This document shows positions 46,556-56,786 of a stretch of 64,000 bases of DNA, piece by piece. Both the position numbers and the translations under genes were made by a program. Position 1 is the stretch's first letter. Every line of letters starts with the position of its first letter. Source of the DNA: Thraustochytrium sp. TN22 (taxonomy: Eukaryota; Sar; Bigyra; Thraustochytrida; Thraustochytriidae); the NCBI GenBank assembly GCA_013306675.1, contig JABLUY010000055.1:1-64000 (forward strand). The letters are read 5' to 3'. The notes under the pieces were generated by a model. The model had not been told where the DNA came from and made no database searches. It saw only the letters and a list, made by a program, of their open reading frames with translations.

Positions 46556-47707
46556 ATGCTGCGGCACGCGCACGCGGTGCAGGCCGTGTGCCTGGTGCCC
46601 TCGGGGCGGCCCGCGCAGGGCCAGGGCGGGCCGGAGGCGGCCGTCGCCTCTGTGGTGATCGTGACGGGCGACGGCGCCGGCGCGCTGCGCGTGTGGGACC
46701 TGTACACGAGAAGGCCGCTGTGCGAGCGCGAGGGCGCGCACGCAGAAGGCTTTGGCGTGCTGCACGTGGCCGCCGTGCGGGCCGAGACTGGCGTCGGTGA
46801 GCAGGGCCTGCAGAAGCAGGAGCAGGACAAGGAGCAGGAGCGGGAGCAGGAGCGCGCGCAGCGCAAGTGGCGCCTGCTGAGCCAGGGTCGCGACGGCTTC
46901 GTGCGGTGCTGGGAGGCAGACGGACTGGAGCTGGTCTGGGCGGCCGAGACGCGCTCCTTCGGGTTCTGTCGCGTCGCGCTGGACGGCACGAGCTGCTTCG
47001 CGTCGCCGCGCGGCGAGGACGGCGACCTCGGCCTGTGGCGGCTGCGCGATGGCGTTTTGGAGCAGGAGGTGGCGCACGGCGCGCTGCTGGACGACTATGC
47101 GAGCCGCGGGGGCGCGGCGCCGCGCGAGCGGACACAGCGCGACGCCAGCCTGGGCCTGTGCATGGCGCTGGAGCTGCACGAACGCGCGGTCTTCGCACTA
47201 TACGAGTGCGGGACGCTCGGCGTGTGGGAGCGCGGCGCTGCGCGGTGGGCCCTGGACCTGGCGCTGCACTCCATCACGCCGGAGGTGCCCATTGCGCTGG
47301 CCGTGGTGGCAGCCAGCGCGGCGCGGCCCGGGCGCTTCCAGGGCGTGGCGGTTGGCGCAGACCCGCACCTGGCGGCCTTTTCGCTGGACCTCGACAAGCG
47401 CAAGGCAAAGAAGCTGGAGCACCGGCCGCCGCTACGGCGCACGCAGGAGCACGCCCCGGCGCGCGAAGGCGCGTCCGGTCTGGCCGTGCGGAGTGACCTG
47501 GACGTCCTGGCCGTCGCGTGCTGGGACGGCACGGTGCGACTCTTCAGCTGGAGCGCGCTGGCGCCGCAGCGCGTGCTGCGCCTGCACAAGGGCGCTGTGC
47601 AGGCGGTGTGTCTGTCGGAGGACCGCGCGGCCGTTCTGCTGGCAGCGGCCAGCGATGACGGCAACGTGAGCGTGACAGACTTGCGAGCAGCAGGAGAAGG
47701 CAGGTGA
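46556..47707 (+). CDS. WD40-repeat protein, GNB1L/ASTRA-associated protein 1 family
   Basis: A 383-residue beta-propeller protein. It starts with HAVQAVCLV and GALRVWDLYTRR, then RLLSQGRDGFVRCWEADGLE and FGFCRV, and ends with LAVACWDGTVRLFSWSALAP and LRLHKGAVQAVCLSEDR. The combination of LLSQGRD, a following GFCR, and a last WDGxxRxFxW repeat is shared with human GNB1L and yeast Asa1, which work with the TTT/ASTRA complexes in folding PIKK kinases such as TOR and ATM. A Gln/Glu-rich insert (QKQEQDKEQEREQE) interrupts an early blade. The ATG at 46556 lies right before the first repeat. Confidence 0.78.
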   Translation: MLRHAHAVQAVCLVPSGRPAQGQGGPEAAVASVVIVTGDGAGALRVWDLYTRRPLCEREGAHAEGFGVLHVAAVRAETGVGEQGLQKQEQDKEQEREQERAQRKWRLLSQGRDGFVRCWEADGLELVWAAETRSFGFCRVALDGTSCFASPRGEDGDLGLWRLRDGVLEQEVAHGALLDDYASRGGAAPRERTQRDASLGLCMALELHERAVFALYECGTLGVWERGAARWALDLALHSITPEVPIALAVVAASAARPGRFQGVAVGADPHLAAFSLDLDKRKAKKLEHRPPLRRTQEHAPAREGASGLAVRSDLDVLAVACWDGTVRLFSWSALAPQRVLRLHKGAVQAVCLSEDRAAVLLAAASDDGNVSVTDLRAAGEGR

Positions 47708-47791
47708 GCGAGTCCTTGGCGCTCAGCGGAGCGAGACATGATGTGGCATGATGATCAAAATTATACATTCGGTCCAGCTGAGGCAGGACAG

Positions 47792-48966
47792 TTAGAATAG
47801 TACAGCGAGCACGACACTCATGTTGTCCGTGCCCGGGTCCACGTCCGGGTCTGCGGCGAGGCAAGCGCGGCAGAGCTGTTCGCAGATGCTGGGCAGCGGG
47901 TCTCCGTTGAGCAGGCGCGGGCGCACGAAGTCGACGACGGACTGGGAGTCCATGGCGTCCCAGATGCCATCGCAGGCGAGGACGAGGAAGTCGTCGATGC
48001 CCTCGTAGACCCAGGTCTCGCGCACGTCGGCCCAGGACGTGACGACCTGGTTCTTGAGCGAATGCTTGCGGCTCTTGAAGCGGTGGTCGCCCACGGCGCG
48101 CGAGAGGTTGAGTTTGCCGTTGATGCGGCCGTCGCTGGTGATGACGCCCCCAGCGCGCTCGATGCGCTCGCGCTCCGAGGCGAGGTGTGGCGCATGGTCT
48201 TGAGACATGAGGACGGCCTGGCCGCGGCGCGAGAGCACGCAGCGCGAGTCACCGGCGTTGATGACGGTCAGCCGCTTGACACGATCATCCGTGGTGGGCT
48301 CGAGCGCGGCAACCAAGGCGGTGGTGCCGCTGTCGAAGCCAGGCTGCTTGCTGGAGAGGTCGCCCTTGTCGATGACGACCAAGTCGCTGGTATCGCGCAG
48401 GCCGAGCTGCGCGCGCGGCATGATGGCGACACCGAGGCCGCTGCTGCCGCCAGGCGCCACGTGCTGCGTCACCGTGGCGCCGGCTGGCGGCTCGCCGGCA
48501 AGGACGCCGCGCTCCGCGCCGATCTCGCGAATGCGCTCCCAGACAGGGTTCACTTTCTTGAGGACCTTGCGCGTGCGCTTGCGCTTATCCAGGAGCGTCT
48601 CGGGCCGCTTGCGCTTGTTTTCGTGCGCGGCGCCGAGCCGCACGGGCGTAGGCGAGGGCAGCCTGATGGGCGTGGGAGGCGCTGTGCGGTCCATGCTGGA
48701 CGTCTCGCCAACCTCGCACGGCCCGGGCGTGGGCGACCGCAGCGCGTCGACAATGGACCTGGACAGAAGGGCGGTCGCTTCCTCGTCAGCCGGGTCCACG
48801 GCAGCAACGGCCAAGGCGTCGGCGGGGACCATCTCTTCGTCCAGCTGGTCGTCCTCATCCTCCGCCTTGGACTCCTCCATCTCGCCCTTGCCCTCCACAT
48901 CGCTGACGTCGATGCTGCGGATGCCGTTGTTGTTGTTGTTGTTGTCGTTATTGTTGTTGTTGCCGC

Positions 48967-49006
<40 letters not shown>

Positions 49007-49564
49007 CATCCTACTGCTCGTGTCGCTGTTGCTGTTGCTGGCGTTGCTGAATGTGTGTGTTGTGGCGCCAAGCCTCGCCGTGGAGAGCGACTGTAGTTGC
49101 GTCTCGAGCGGCTCCAACACGGGCATGGCCTCGCCGGGCGCGCCGAGGAAGCGGAAGACGTCGCGGTGGATGCAGACCACCATATCCTCCTCGTTCTGTA
49201 GCTTGCGCAGCGAGGACTGGCCCTTGGGCGTCACGAGACTCATGTCCAGGCGCAGCAGCGCCTCCCGGAAGCAGCTCCCCACGCTGTGATCGCGCGACCG
49301 CCACTCCGGCACGGAGCGCGCCGCCTTGAGGAGGTACTTGGCGCAGTACTGCGAAACCTCCTTGCCGCCGTGGCCGTCAAAGACGCCGAGCACGCCGTCC
49401 AGCAGGCGGTGTTCGTCCGAGAGGTCGAAGTGCACCAGGTGCGCGTCCTCCATCTTGGGCCGCCAGCCCTGCATACAGGCGCTGCCATATCTCAGCGCCG
49501 ACCTCGCCGCGGCGCCCTCGTCCCTCCGGACCTTGGTGTCCGGTTTGGCCAGGTACCCGCCCAT
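47792..49564 (-). CDS. PP2C-type protein phosphatase, PPM1G-like with acidic insert
   Basis: A 590-residue PPM phosphatase. It begins MGGYLAKP, a plausible N-myristoylation site. Motifs: MQGWRPKMEDAHL, GVFDGHGGKEVS, FDSGTTALVAAL, INAGDSRCVLSR, SQDHAPHLASERERI, LNLSRAVGDHRFK, LVLACDGIWDAM, and DNMSVVLAVLF; all metal-binding aspartates are present. A 240-residue insertion between the first and second halves (about 130-370) is Asn/Ser-rich, then acidic, then Lys/Arg-rich. An acidic insert at this place is characteristic of PPM1G. The stop is 84 bp from the stop of the convergent WD40 gene. Confidence 0.92.
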
Positions 49565-51530
49565 GGCCCGCGCGCCTCGCGCCGCCCGCCGTCACCGCCT
49601 CTGCCCTCCGCGCATAAGCAGCCGGCCGTCGTCCACGTGCTTTGCAGTGGAGCGCGCACAGCCTGCCCAAGGAAACCTCCACGCCCTCGCCCGCGTGCTC
49701 TTCGCCCGCGTCGCGCAGCAGCACCAGCACCAGCAGCAGCAGCAGCAGCACCAGGCTCGCGCCGAGCTCGCCGCGCCGGGCTCGCCGCCGCCCGCCCGCC
49801 GCCCCGCGCTCGCCGCCCGCGTGCGTACAGGCCCTGCCGCGCCGGCAGCGCGCAGAGATCTGCCCGCCTGCACCCGCCTGCACCCGCCTGCCCGCCTGCC
49901 TGCCTGCCTGCCTGCCACTGCAGCGGCGGCCGCGGCGAGGGGGGGAGCCTGAGTCGCGGGCCTCGCGCGCGCGCCCGCAAGGCCGCCGCGCCGCGAGCCT
50001 GCAGCCGCGCCGCCGTCGGCAGCCTGCGCCGCGGGCTCGAAGACTGCGCGCGCCCAGTTTTGCTCTTTCCGTGTTTCCAACAGGGGCAGGCAGGCGGCAC
50101 GGCACGCGCCCCTCTGGCCGGCGCCGCGCCTCCCGCCGCCACGATCCATCCACGGTGGAGCGACATCACCGCCCACCCGCCCGTCGCTTCATCGACCCGC
50201 CGGAGGCTCGCGGGCGGGCCGCCGCCGCGCCGCCGGCCAGCGCGCGCGGCGCGGCGCGGCGCGGAGCTTGGGGCGACGACGGAGCGGCAGCCTGATCATG
50301 ATCACGCTCCACGGGCGCGGCACGCTGGACGGTCGCGGGAGACTGCGGGCGCCGGGGGCGGCGGCGGCGGCACAAGCGCGAGGTGATGTGAATGGTGATG
50401 GTGCGACGAGTCGTCATGCGAGCGAGCGACGGCGAGCGCCGCGGCGGCGATCGCACCACCCACGGTAGCGGAGGGCCGTGCCACGAAGGCGCGCGCCCAG
50501 ATTGCGTGGCGTGGCGTGGCGTGGCGTGGCGTGGCGTGGCGTGGCGTGGCGTGGCGTGGCGTGACGGGACGTGGCGTGGCGTGGCGCGGCGCGGCGTGGC
50601 CCTGGGCGAGGAGGAGCCGGGCCAGGACGGGGACGAGACGCAGGCCGCGCAGGCGGGGGAAGTCGTGGAGGCCCTCGTCTTGCTTCGAAGGCTTGCGTTT
50701 CTTCAGATTCTTCTGTCAGATCAGATCAGAGGCTGGCGGTTGGCAGGAACTTGCGCGAGAAAGGCGCAAGCGGTGCTGGCTGAAGAGAGCGGCTCTGTAC
50801 AGGGTTGCAGCCTGGCCGCGCCAGCGGCCCCCGATTGGCGCACGCCCATCCTGGGCTCGGTCTCGGCAGGGAGCGAGCGAGCGAGCGAGTGAGTGCAGGA
50901 GCGAGGGAGCGATGGCCGGAGCGAGCGAGCGCTCTGGCAGGCGCACGCACGCGGTTGTCCGCCAGGCCGGGTGGAGGCGAAGTGAGGGAGGCACGGAGGC
51001 GAAGCACCGTGACCGGCGGCGCGGAGCGAGACCGTTTGGCGAGAGACGCCTTTCAGTAAAAACAGCGGACGATGCATGATGGCACGATGCGGACCCTGGC
51101 AGGAGGGACCGGTGGAACGAGTGCGCGAACCGGGCGCGCGCCGTTTTCGGGAGCTCTTGCGCCGTTGTCAGTGCAGCGCAGCGGCTGAAAGCAGCGCACG
51201 CCCAGTCGCTGCGGCCCCGCCGGCCCCGCCGGCCACCGGGCCACCGGTGCCGCGCTGATGAGCGCCGCCGCGGCGCGCTCGCTCGCACAAGTGCAGCTAT
51301 TCTATGCAAAACGACTCGGCGCTGGCTCAGCTGGCTGGCAAGCACGTCTCGTCGTCGTGGATAATTGCCAGGAAACATGAGCTCAATTGCTTCGTGAGCT
51401 CACATCAATCGCTTCGTGAGGAAGAGACTCACATGAGATCACGCGCTTCTTGAAGTCACTCTCTCTGTCAGGCGTCGCTTGACATCATCGCCTTTCCTTC
51501 ATGTGACATACTTTAACCTAAGCTTAGGCC
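49565..51530. other. Long gene-free spacer with simple repeats
   Basis: This 1.97-kb region lies between the promoter side of the phosphatase gene and the 3' end of the GST-like gene. It contains (CTGCC)n-type runs near 49861-49920, a (GTGGC)n pentanucleotide array (50505-50600), and GAGC runs near 50876-50900. Several frames over 150 codons occur on both strands but consist of Ala/Arg/Pro and give no motif. Confidence 0.55.
50505..50600. repeat. Pentanucleotide microsatellite (GTGGC)n
   Basis: About 19 units of gtggc run from 50505 to 50600, with a short interrupted zone (gtgacgggac) near 50561-50570 and gcggc variants at the end. The surrounding region has no gene. Confidence 0.92.
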
Positions 51531-52655
51531 TTAGAGCCTGCTAGATCGCTTGCTGCCAGGCCCAGTGGCCAACGGCTGAGATTCTTCATGAATGATGTCG
51601 AAGAGGAAGGTGTCATCGCCGATGGCGCGCGCACAGTATTCGCGCGCCGAGGCAGAGAGGGCGGCGTAGGCGGTGCGCAGCTCCTGCAGACAGCGCAGCT
51701 GGTATTTGAAGGGCGGCTGCTCGTGGAGGTGAGCGCCGGCAAAGACGGGCACGCTGACCCGGTCGGCCCCTGCGCGGAGCGCGCGCTCGTTTGCCAGCAG
51801 GAACGGGAAGTAGGTCTCGGCCGCGAGCGAGAGCAGAGCGCGGACAACCTGCGGGGCGGCGCCGCGGGCGTCCGGGTCACCGTCGCTGGCAGGCTGCTGC
51901 GCCTCGGGCTCGGAAGGCTCGTAGCCGCTCAGATCGTCGACGCGCCAGACCCAGGCCCAGGCCGCCGGATACTCGTACATGATGCGCGCTGGGAGCGGGT
52001 CCTGGATGGTCTGGCGTAGCTGGCCATAGAGCGCAAAGTCCGCCACGGAGGGCCGCGCGCCGAAGAGAAAGGGCCGGCCGGCCTGCACCATGGCAGTGAG
52101 CGCCTCGCACACAACGCGCAGCGCGCGCTCCATGGGTGCCCAGGCCGTGGCGCCCACGAGGTCGCGGCGCCCACGTTGGCGCTGCGCAAAGACGCGCGAG
52201 TCGACGCCGGCGGCCGCGGCGGCCGGCGCCTGCAGCGTCTGCCAGGCCGCGCCAAAGGCAGCGTCCGCCTCCGTATTGAAGCGGCCTGCGAACATGATCT
52301 TGGTCCCCCACTCGTCGGCGAAGTCCTCCAGCAGCAGGCTCAAAAAGCGGTCGCCCTCGTGCTCAGGGTTCACGCTACGCCCGGCCACCTCCCGCTCGAG
52401 CGCCTGGATCATGGGCGTCGAGTCGTTCATGTACGAGCCATCCGGGCGCACGAGCACCGGGATCACCTTGGCGCGCAGCCGCGGGAAGCGCGCTGCCCAG
52501 AGGTCCTCGCCGCGCGCCGCCGCGGCCGCCACCAGCTCGAAGCTGCGCGCCCACCTGAACGCCACGCGCCGGTACCGCAGCACCGCGCGCACCTTGCACG
52601 AGTACGGGCTCCCGTCCGCGCCCACCAGCTCGTACGCCGAGTCGGCCGCCGCCAT
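51531..52655 (-). CDS. Glutathione S-transferase-like protein
   Basis: A 374-residue protein. The N-terminus is a thioredoxin-fold GST domain: YELVGADGSPYSCKVRAVLR with SPYSCKV in the active-site place, VIPVLVRPDGSYMNDSTPMI containing the cis-Pro and the DST(P) glutathione-binding loop. The C-terminal helical domain has GARPSVADFALYGQLRQ, a typical GST N-cap region (SVADF). An insert and a further C-terminal helical part (QVVRALLSLAAETYFPFLLA) make it longer than usual GSTs (about 220). SPYS with Ser or Cys as catalytic residue recalls theta/omega-type enzymes. The substrate is unknown. Divergent from the Nudix gene. Confidence 0.83.
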   Translation of the reverse strand: MAAADSAYELVGADGSPYSCKVRAVLRYRRVAFRWARSFELVAAAAARGEDLWAARFPRLRAKVIPVLVRPDGSYMNDSTPMIQALEREVAGRSVNPEHEGDRFLSLLLEDFADEWGTKIMFAGRFNTEADAAFGAAWQTLQAPAAAAAGVDSRVFAQRQRGRRDLVGATAWAPMERALRVVCEALTAMVQAGRPFLFGARPSVADFALYGQLRQTIQDPLPARIMYEYPAAWAWVWRVDDLSGYEPSEPEAQQPASDGDPDARGAAPQVVRALLSLAAETYFPFLLANERALRAGADRVSVPVFAGAHLHEQPPFKYQLRCLQELRTAYAALSASAREYCARAIGDDTFLFDIIHEESQPLATGPGSKRSSRL

Positions 52656-52799
52656 GCCGGCCGCGCCGCGCCGTGCCGTGTCGTGCCGAGCCCCGTGGCC
52701 CGCTCCGGGCCTCGTCGCGCTTTGCGCTGCTGTGCGCTGCTGCGCGCTGCTGCGCGCTTCGAGCCCTCCACGTTCCTCGCAGCCCGTCCCGGTCGCGGT

Positions 52800-52834
<35 letters not shown>

Positions 52835-52942
52835 AGGCTGCCGCGCGCCGTGACGTCCCTGATGCCGCTCTTCACGGCGGCGATGCCCTCGAAGTCCGCC
52901 CCGCGCGGCAGACCCGGAAGCGCGCGCGCGGCGGGCGCTCGG

Positions 52943-52974
<32 letters not shown>
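52656..52974. promoter_or_regulatory. Divergent promoter with inverted (TGCC)n/(GGCA)n repeats
   Basis: This 319-bp gap between the GST-like and Nudix ATGs carries a 34-nt run of tgcc units (52801-52834) and a 34-nt run of ggca units (52941-52974) in inverted orientation, 106 bp apart. The second run abuts the Nudix ATG. The arms could pair into a stem in DNA or in an RNA crossing the region. Confidence 0.85.
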
Positions 52975-52977
<3 letters not shown>

Positions 52978-54057
52978 CGCGTGCAGGAGCTGCGGCGGCG
53001 GCTGGCGGGCGGCGCGGCGCACGCCGGCGCCAAGCGCGCGTGCGTGGCGCTCCTGCTGCGCGTGGCGCCGGGCGCGGCTCACGCGAGCGCGGCCCTGCGG
53101 CGCGAGCTCCCGACCGACCTCCTCGCCGGCGAGGAGTCCGAGGCGGACCGCGCCGCGCGCGTGGAGCGCCTGGCGGACGCCGTGGACGTCGAGGACCTGG
53201 AGGCGTTCTTCATCCTGCGCGCGAGCAATGAGAGAGACCGCTGGGGCGGCCAGGTGGGCCTGCCCGGCGGCAGGCAGAGCCCTGGCGAGTCCGACAGGGC
53301 CACGGCCGCGCGCGAGGTGCTCGAGGAGGTTGGCTTCGTGCTGCCCGACGTCGACCCAGCGCTGCTACCGCCTGCCGCGCCGCCCTCCCACTTTGAGTAC
53401 CTCGGCCGCGTGCACGATCGCAAGGTACTCCAGGGCGAGAATGCGCTCATCGTCTGCTCCTTTGTCTATCTCCAGATCACCTCGGCGGAACTCGTGCCCG
53501 AGCCCGAGCCCAGCGAGGTCGCGGCCTGCGGCTGGACGCCGCTCGCCGCGCTGCTCGATGACGACTGCGCGCGGCCGCTAGGCTTCGACGTTGGCGACAT
53601 GACCTTTCAGAGAGACCATCCGACCTCCTTCCGCGTCATGAAGTTCCTGCGCCTCAACCGGATGTTGTTCTCCTCGGTCCCACTCGACGTCAACCCGCTC
53701 TACATTGCTAACGACGGCGAGCCCGAGCCCGGCCAGGAGGCTGCCGTGCGCAGGGCCTTTTTCCTCTGGGGAATGACGCTCGGCATCCTCAATGATGTGC
53801 TCACGGACATGACCGGCCTGCGCAGGGAGCGAATCGGCGTCATGGACACCATCCTACCCGGCTTTCGAGTCGAGCGCCTCTACCCGCTCAAGGCCCACAA
53901 CCTCCTAATGTACTCGCTGCGCGCCGCGTACGAACGCGTTGCCGGCCAGCCCATGCCATGGAGCCTGTACATGCGCACCTACCCAATGCTCGTGCTCGCG
54001 CTCCTCTCCGCGCCGCCCGCGATTCTTGGCGGTTTGGGCGGCCGCTCGCTCCTCTAA
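52975..54057 (+). CDS. Nudix hydrolase, CoA-pyrophosphatase-like
   Basis: A 360-residue protein with a perfect Nudix box at residues 99-121: G-x5-E-x7-REVLEEVGF. It is preceded by WGGQVGLPGG, the kind of lead-in (QVxFPGG) seen in coenzyme A diphosphatases of the NUDT7/8 group. LRASNERDRW and a later acidic region (PEPEPSEVAACGWTPLAAL) fit the fold. A long C-terminal part (about 220-360) has hydrophobic segments, including FFLWGMTLGILNDVL and TYPMLVLALLSAPPAILGGL, so it may be membrane associated. The frame runs upstream to 52090 antisense to the GST-like gene; the ATG at 52975 lies directly after the (GGCA)n run. Confidence 0.88.
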
Positions 54058-54151
54058 CTGAGCTCGGTACACTACCACGTCGAACGACTTTCCGAAGCAA
54101 TTTCAGATTTCGTCTCTTGATTCTCTCTTAGCTGTGGTTGTAAAACGACCT

Positions 54152-56398
54152 TCACCACTGCGGCCTCGGCGCACTTCGCGGCGGCGGCGGCGGCGCTGCA
54201 AATGGCGTCTGTGATGGCGGCAGCGGCGGCGGCGGCGGCGGCGGCTGGTGCTGGTGCTGGTGCTGTTGCTGGTACTGATTCTGGTACTGGGCGGAGAACT
54301 GAGACGGCTGCTGCGGCTGCTGCTGGAACTGGGGCGTGTACTGAGACGGCTGCTGCTGCTGATGAATGGGATACTGCTGAGGATGGTGATGCGGTGGAGG
54401 CTGCGGCGCCCGTTGATGCGAATATTGTTGCTGCAGCTGATGTTGCTGCTGCTGCTGCGACATCGGGGCTTCGCGCGGAGGTGGTGCGGGAGCGGCACCT
54501 CTCTGCGGCGGAGCACGCATCGGAGGCGGCGCCCTCTTGCTGGGCGGAGCCCTCATAGGCGCACTGCGAGCCGGAGCCGCGGTGCGAGCCGGAGCCGGAG
54601 CCGCGGCTCGACTCGGGGCTTGCCTCAAAGGGGCGCCACGAGCCTGCGGCGGCGTCCCAGAGCGCTTCGGCGCACTCCGCATGGGTGCATTTCGACCCGG
54701 CGGTGGTGGCGTCGGGGCCTGAGGTGGCGGCGGCGGCGGCGGCGGCGGCGTAGGGGCCTGAGATGGCGCGTTCTGCGGAGCTCTCGCAGGTACGGGCGCG
54801 TTCATGCTCGAGCTCTGCGGCATCAAGGGCGGTGGCTGCGATCCCATGTTGATCGGGCTCGTCGTAGGCCGCTGCGGCTGGTGCTGCCGATACTGGTGCT
54901 GCTGAGGCTGCTGAGGCTGCTGAGGCTGCTGAGGCTGCTGAGGCTGCTGAGGCTGCTGAGGCTGCTGAGGCTGCTGAGGCTGCTGAGGCGGCTGGGGCGG
55001 CGGGGGCGGCGGTGCTTGCGACGACGACTGCGAGTGAGCAGACAGCGGCTCGAGAGGCGGCGCGCTGTCGTGCTTGGCGAGCTCGCGGCGCTTCTGCAGG
55101 AACTCGGGCTCCTGATGCTGGTCTGTAGCGGACTCGCCATGGTGGGGCGCGGCGTCGCCGCCGTCCTCCTGGCGCGCCTTGCGGGCCAGCGCTCGGGCCT
55201 GGATCTGCGCCATCATGTCGTTCGCTGGCGGCGCAGCGGGCGCAGCGGCCGCGGGCTCTTGCGCACGCGGAGAGGCCTTCTTGAGCTTGCTTTTATCAAA
55301 ACCAGCCAGACTGCTCAGCAGCGGGTTACCACCGCCGGCTGCGGGCGGCGGCGGCGAGGAGCCGCCATCGCTGGGCGTATCCGCGTGCTTGAGCTTGTCC
55401 TTGCTGAAGCCCTGAATGCTTGCCAGGAGCGGGTTGCCGCCTGCGGGCGGCGCGGCCGGTGCCGGCGCAGCCGCAGCAGCAGCCGCGGCCGCGGCCGCGG
55501 GTGGCGCGCTGGCCCCTCCATCATTGAAGAAGTTGGGCGGAAGTTGGACGCCATCGCGCTGCGCGGCCTGGGCCACAGCGCCTTCCGGCAACCCGGTCTT
55601 GAGCATTTTGGCGTACTTGGCGAACTGCGGGTCAGCTTGGGAGCCGCCGCCGCCAGTAGCTGCAGGGGGCCCTCCCGAGCCTCCGCCTCCGCCACCGCCT
55701 CCACCGGAGAAGAAGTCAGGCGGCAGCTGGACGCCGTCGCGCTGCGCGGCCTGCGCCACGGCACCCTCTGGCAAGCCAGCCTTGAGCATTTTGGCATACT
55801 TGGCGAACTGCGGGTCGGCCTGGGAGCCGCCGCCGGGGGTAGCTGCAGCGGGACCTGCTGAGCCTCCGCCTCCGCCACCGCCATTGCCACCGCCTGAGAA
55901 GAAGTCTGGCGGTAGCTGGACGCCGTCACGCTGCGCGGCTTGCTCGACAGCGCCTTCGGGCAGACCAGCCTTGAGCATCTTGGCGTACTTGGCGAACTCC
56001 TCCTGCAGCGCGTGGTCAGCATCGCTCGCGGAAGGCGGCGGTGGCTGCTGCTCCTGCTGCTGATGCTGCTGTTGCATCTGACCCGCGTATGGATCTTGCG
56101 CATACTGATCCTGCTGCGGGTACGGCTGCTGGTACTGCTGCTGCCCGTACTGCTGCTGCCCGTACTGCTGAGGCGGTGGCGGCGGCGGCGGCGGGCCGCC
56201 GGCGTCCTGCTGCTCCTGCACCGGGCCCAGGTAGCCCGTGGGCACGGCGCCCTCGAGGCCGTAGCCATCGAGCGTGCGGGTCTCCGTCCAGCCGTCGCCG
56301 CAGTCCTGAACGAACTCGAGCATCTGCCCGGCCTGCACGGTCAGCAGCGCCTCGGCTGGGTTCCCCTCATAGTCGTAGAGCACCTTCACGACGCGCAT
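54152..56398 (-). CDS. SH3/WH2 proline-rich actin regulator with WASHC3-like repeats
   Basis: A 748-residue protein. Order: SH3 domain (about 1-60, KVLYDYEGNPAEALLTVQAG and GYGLEGAVPTGYLGPV); a Gln/Tyr-rich stretch; three near-identical copies of KYAKMLKAGLPEGAVAQAAQ followed by RDGVQLPPDFF (about 134-168, 197-231, 259-292), each resembling the KYxKMxKxGxPxxAV helix of WASH-complex subunit CCDC53/WASHC3 and related formin-associated proteins; two WH2-like actin-binding motifs (NPLLASIQGFSKDKLKHAD and NPLLSSLAGFDKSKLKKA, about 322-376) and perhaps a third (MMAQIQARALARKA); then a long Pro/Gln-rich tail with PxxP stretches for profilin and SH3 binding. No C-terminal Arp2/3 acidic motif was seen. 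The frame is open upstream to 56701; the ATG at 56398 precedes the SH3 domain directly. Confidence 0.83.
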   Translation of the reverse strand: MRVVKVLYDYEGNPAEALLTVQAGQMLEFVQDCGDGWTETRTLDGYGLEGAVPTGYLGPVQEQQDAGGPPPPPPPPQQYGQQQYGQQQYQQPYPQQDQYAQDPYAGQMQQQHQQQEQQPPPPSASDADHALQEEFAKYAKMLKAGLPEGAVEQAAQRDGVQLPPDFFSGGGNGGGGGGGSAGPAAATPGGGSQADPQFAKYAKMLKAGLPEGAVAQAAQRDGVQLPPDFFSGGGGGGGGGSGGPPAATGGGGSQADPQFAKYAKMLKTGLPEGAVAQAAQRDGVQLPPNFFNDGGASAPPAAAAAAAAAAAPAPAAPPAGGNPLLASIQGFSKDKLKHADTPSDGGSSPPPPAAGGGNPLLSSLAGFDKSKLKKASPRAQEPAAAAPAAPPANDMMAQIQARALARKARQEDGGDAAPHHGESATDQHQEPEFLQKRRELAKHDSAPPLEPLSAHSQSSSQAPPPPPPQPPQQPQQPQQPQQPQQPQQPQQPQQPQQPQQHQYRQHQPQRPTTSPINMGSQPPPLMPQSSSMNAPVPARAPQNAPSQAPTPPPPPPPPPQAPTPPPPGRNAPMRSAPKRSGTPPQARGAPLRQAPSRAAAPAPARTAAPARSAPMRAPPSKRAPPPMRAPPQRGAAPAPPPREAPMSQQQQQHQLQQQYSHQRAPQPPPHHHPQQYPIHQQQQPSQYTPQFQQQPQQPSQFSAQYQNQYQQQHQHQHQPPPPPPPLPPSQTPFAAPPPPPRSAPRPQW

Positions 56399-56786
56399 CT
56401 CGCCGGGGTCCTGCTCCGCGACGCTCAGCGTCGCCGCTGCCGCCGAGATGGACGACGAAGGACGAGGCCGACCTCGGCTCGCGCGCGCGCAGTCGCCGCG
56501 CAGTCGCCGCGCAGTCGCCGCGCAGTCGCCGCGCAGCGCTGCGCCGTGCCGCGCGTGAGCCCGCGAGCCCTCTCGCGCGCGCGCGCGCAGCTTGGGCGAA
56601 TGGACTTGGCGCCGCCGCGGCAGCTTTTGCGATTTGCTGGAACGAATGGATGGATGGATGGCTTGGAATCGATCCATCCAATCAGCCATCCATCCATCCA
56701 TGCGCCGATCGCCCAGCAGGTTTCCAGGCGACGACGAAGTTCATCCCGCGCAGGCAGTCCCGCTCCGCGCGCGCGCGCTCGATGGC
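56399..56786. promoter_or_regulatory. Divergent promoter with a perfect 17-nt inverted repeat
   Basis: This 388-bp gap lies between the divergent actin-regulator and F-box ATGs. It contains atggatggatggatggc (56646-56662) and its exact reverse complement gccatccatccatccat (56685-56701) around a 22-bp loop, whose own ends (ttgga, tccaa) can also pair. It also contains a (cgcgcagtcgc) repeat at about 56487-56535. Confidence 0.9.

Noticed and set aside
49565-51378. Several 160-260-codon frames in the 49.6-51.5 kb spacer
   Set aside because: They overlap each other on both strands, are Ala/Arg/Pro-rich, and carry no motif.
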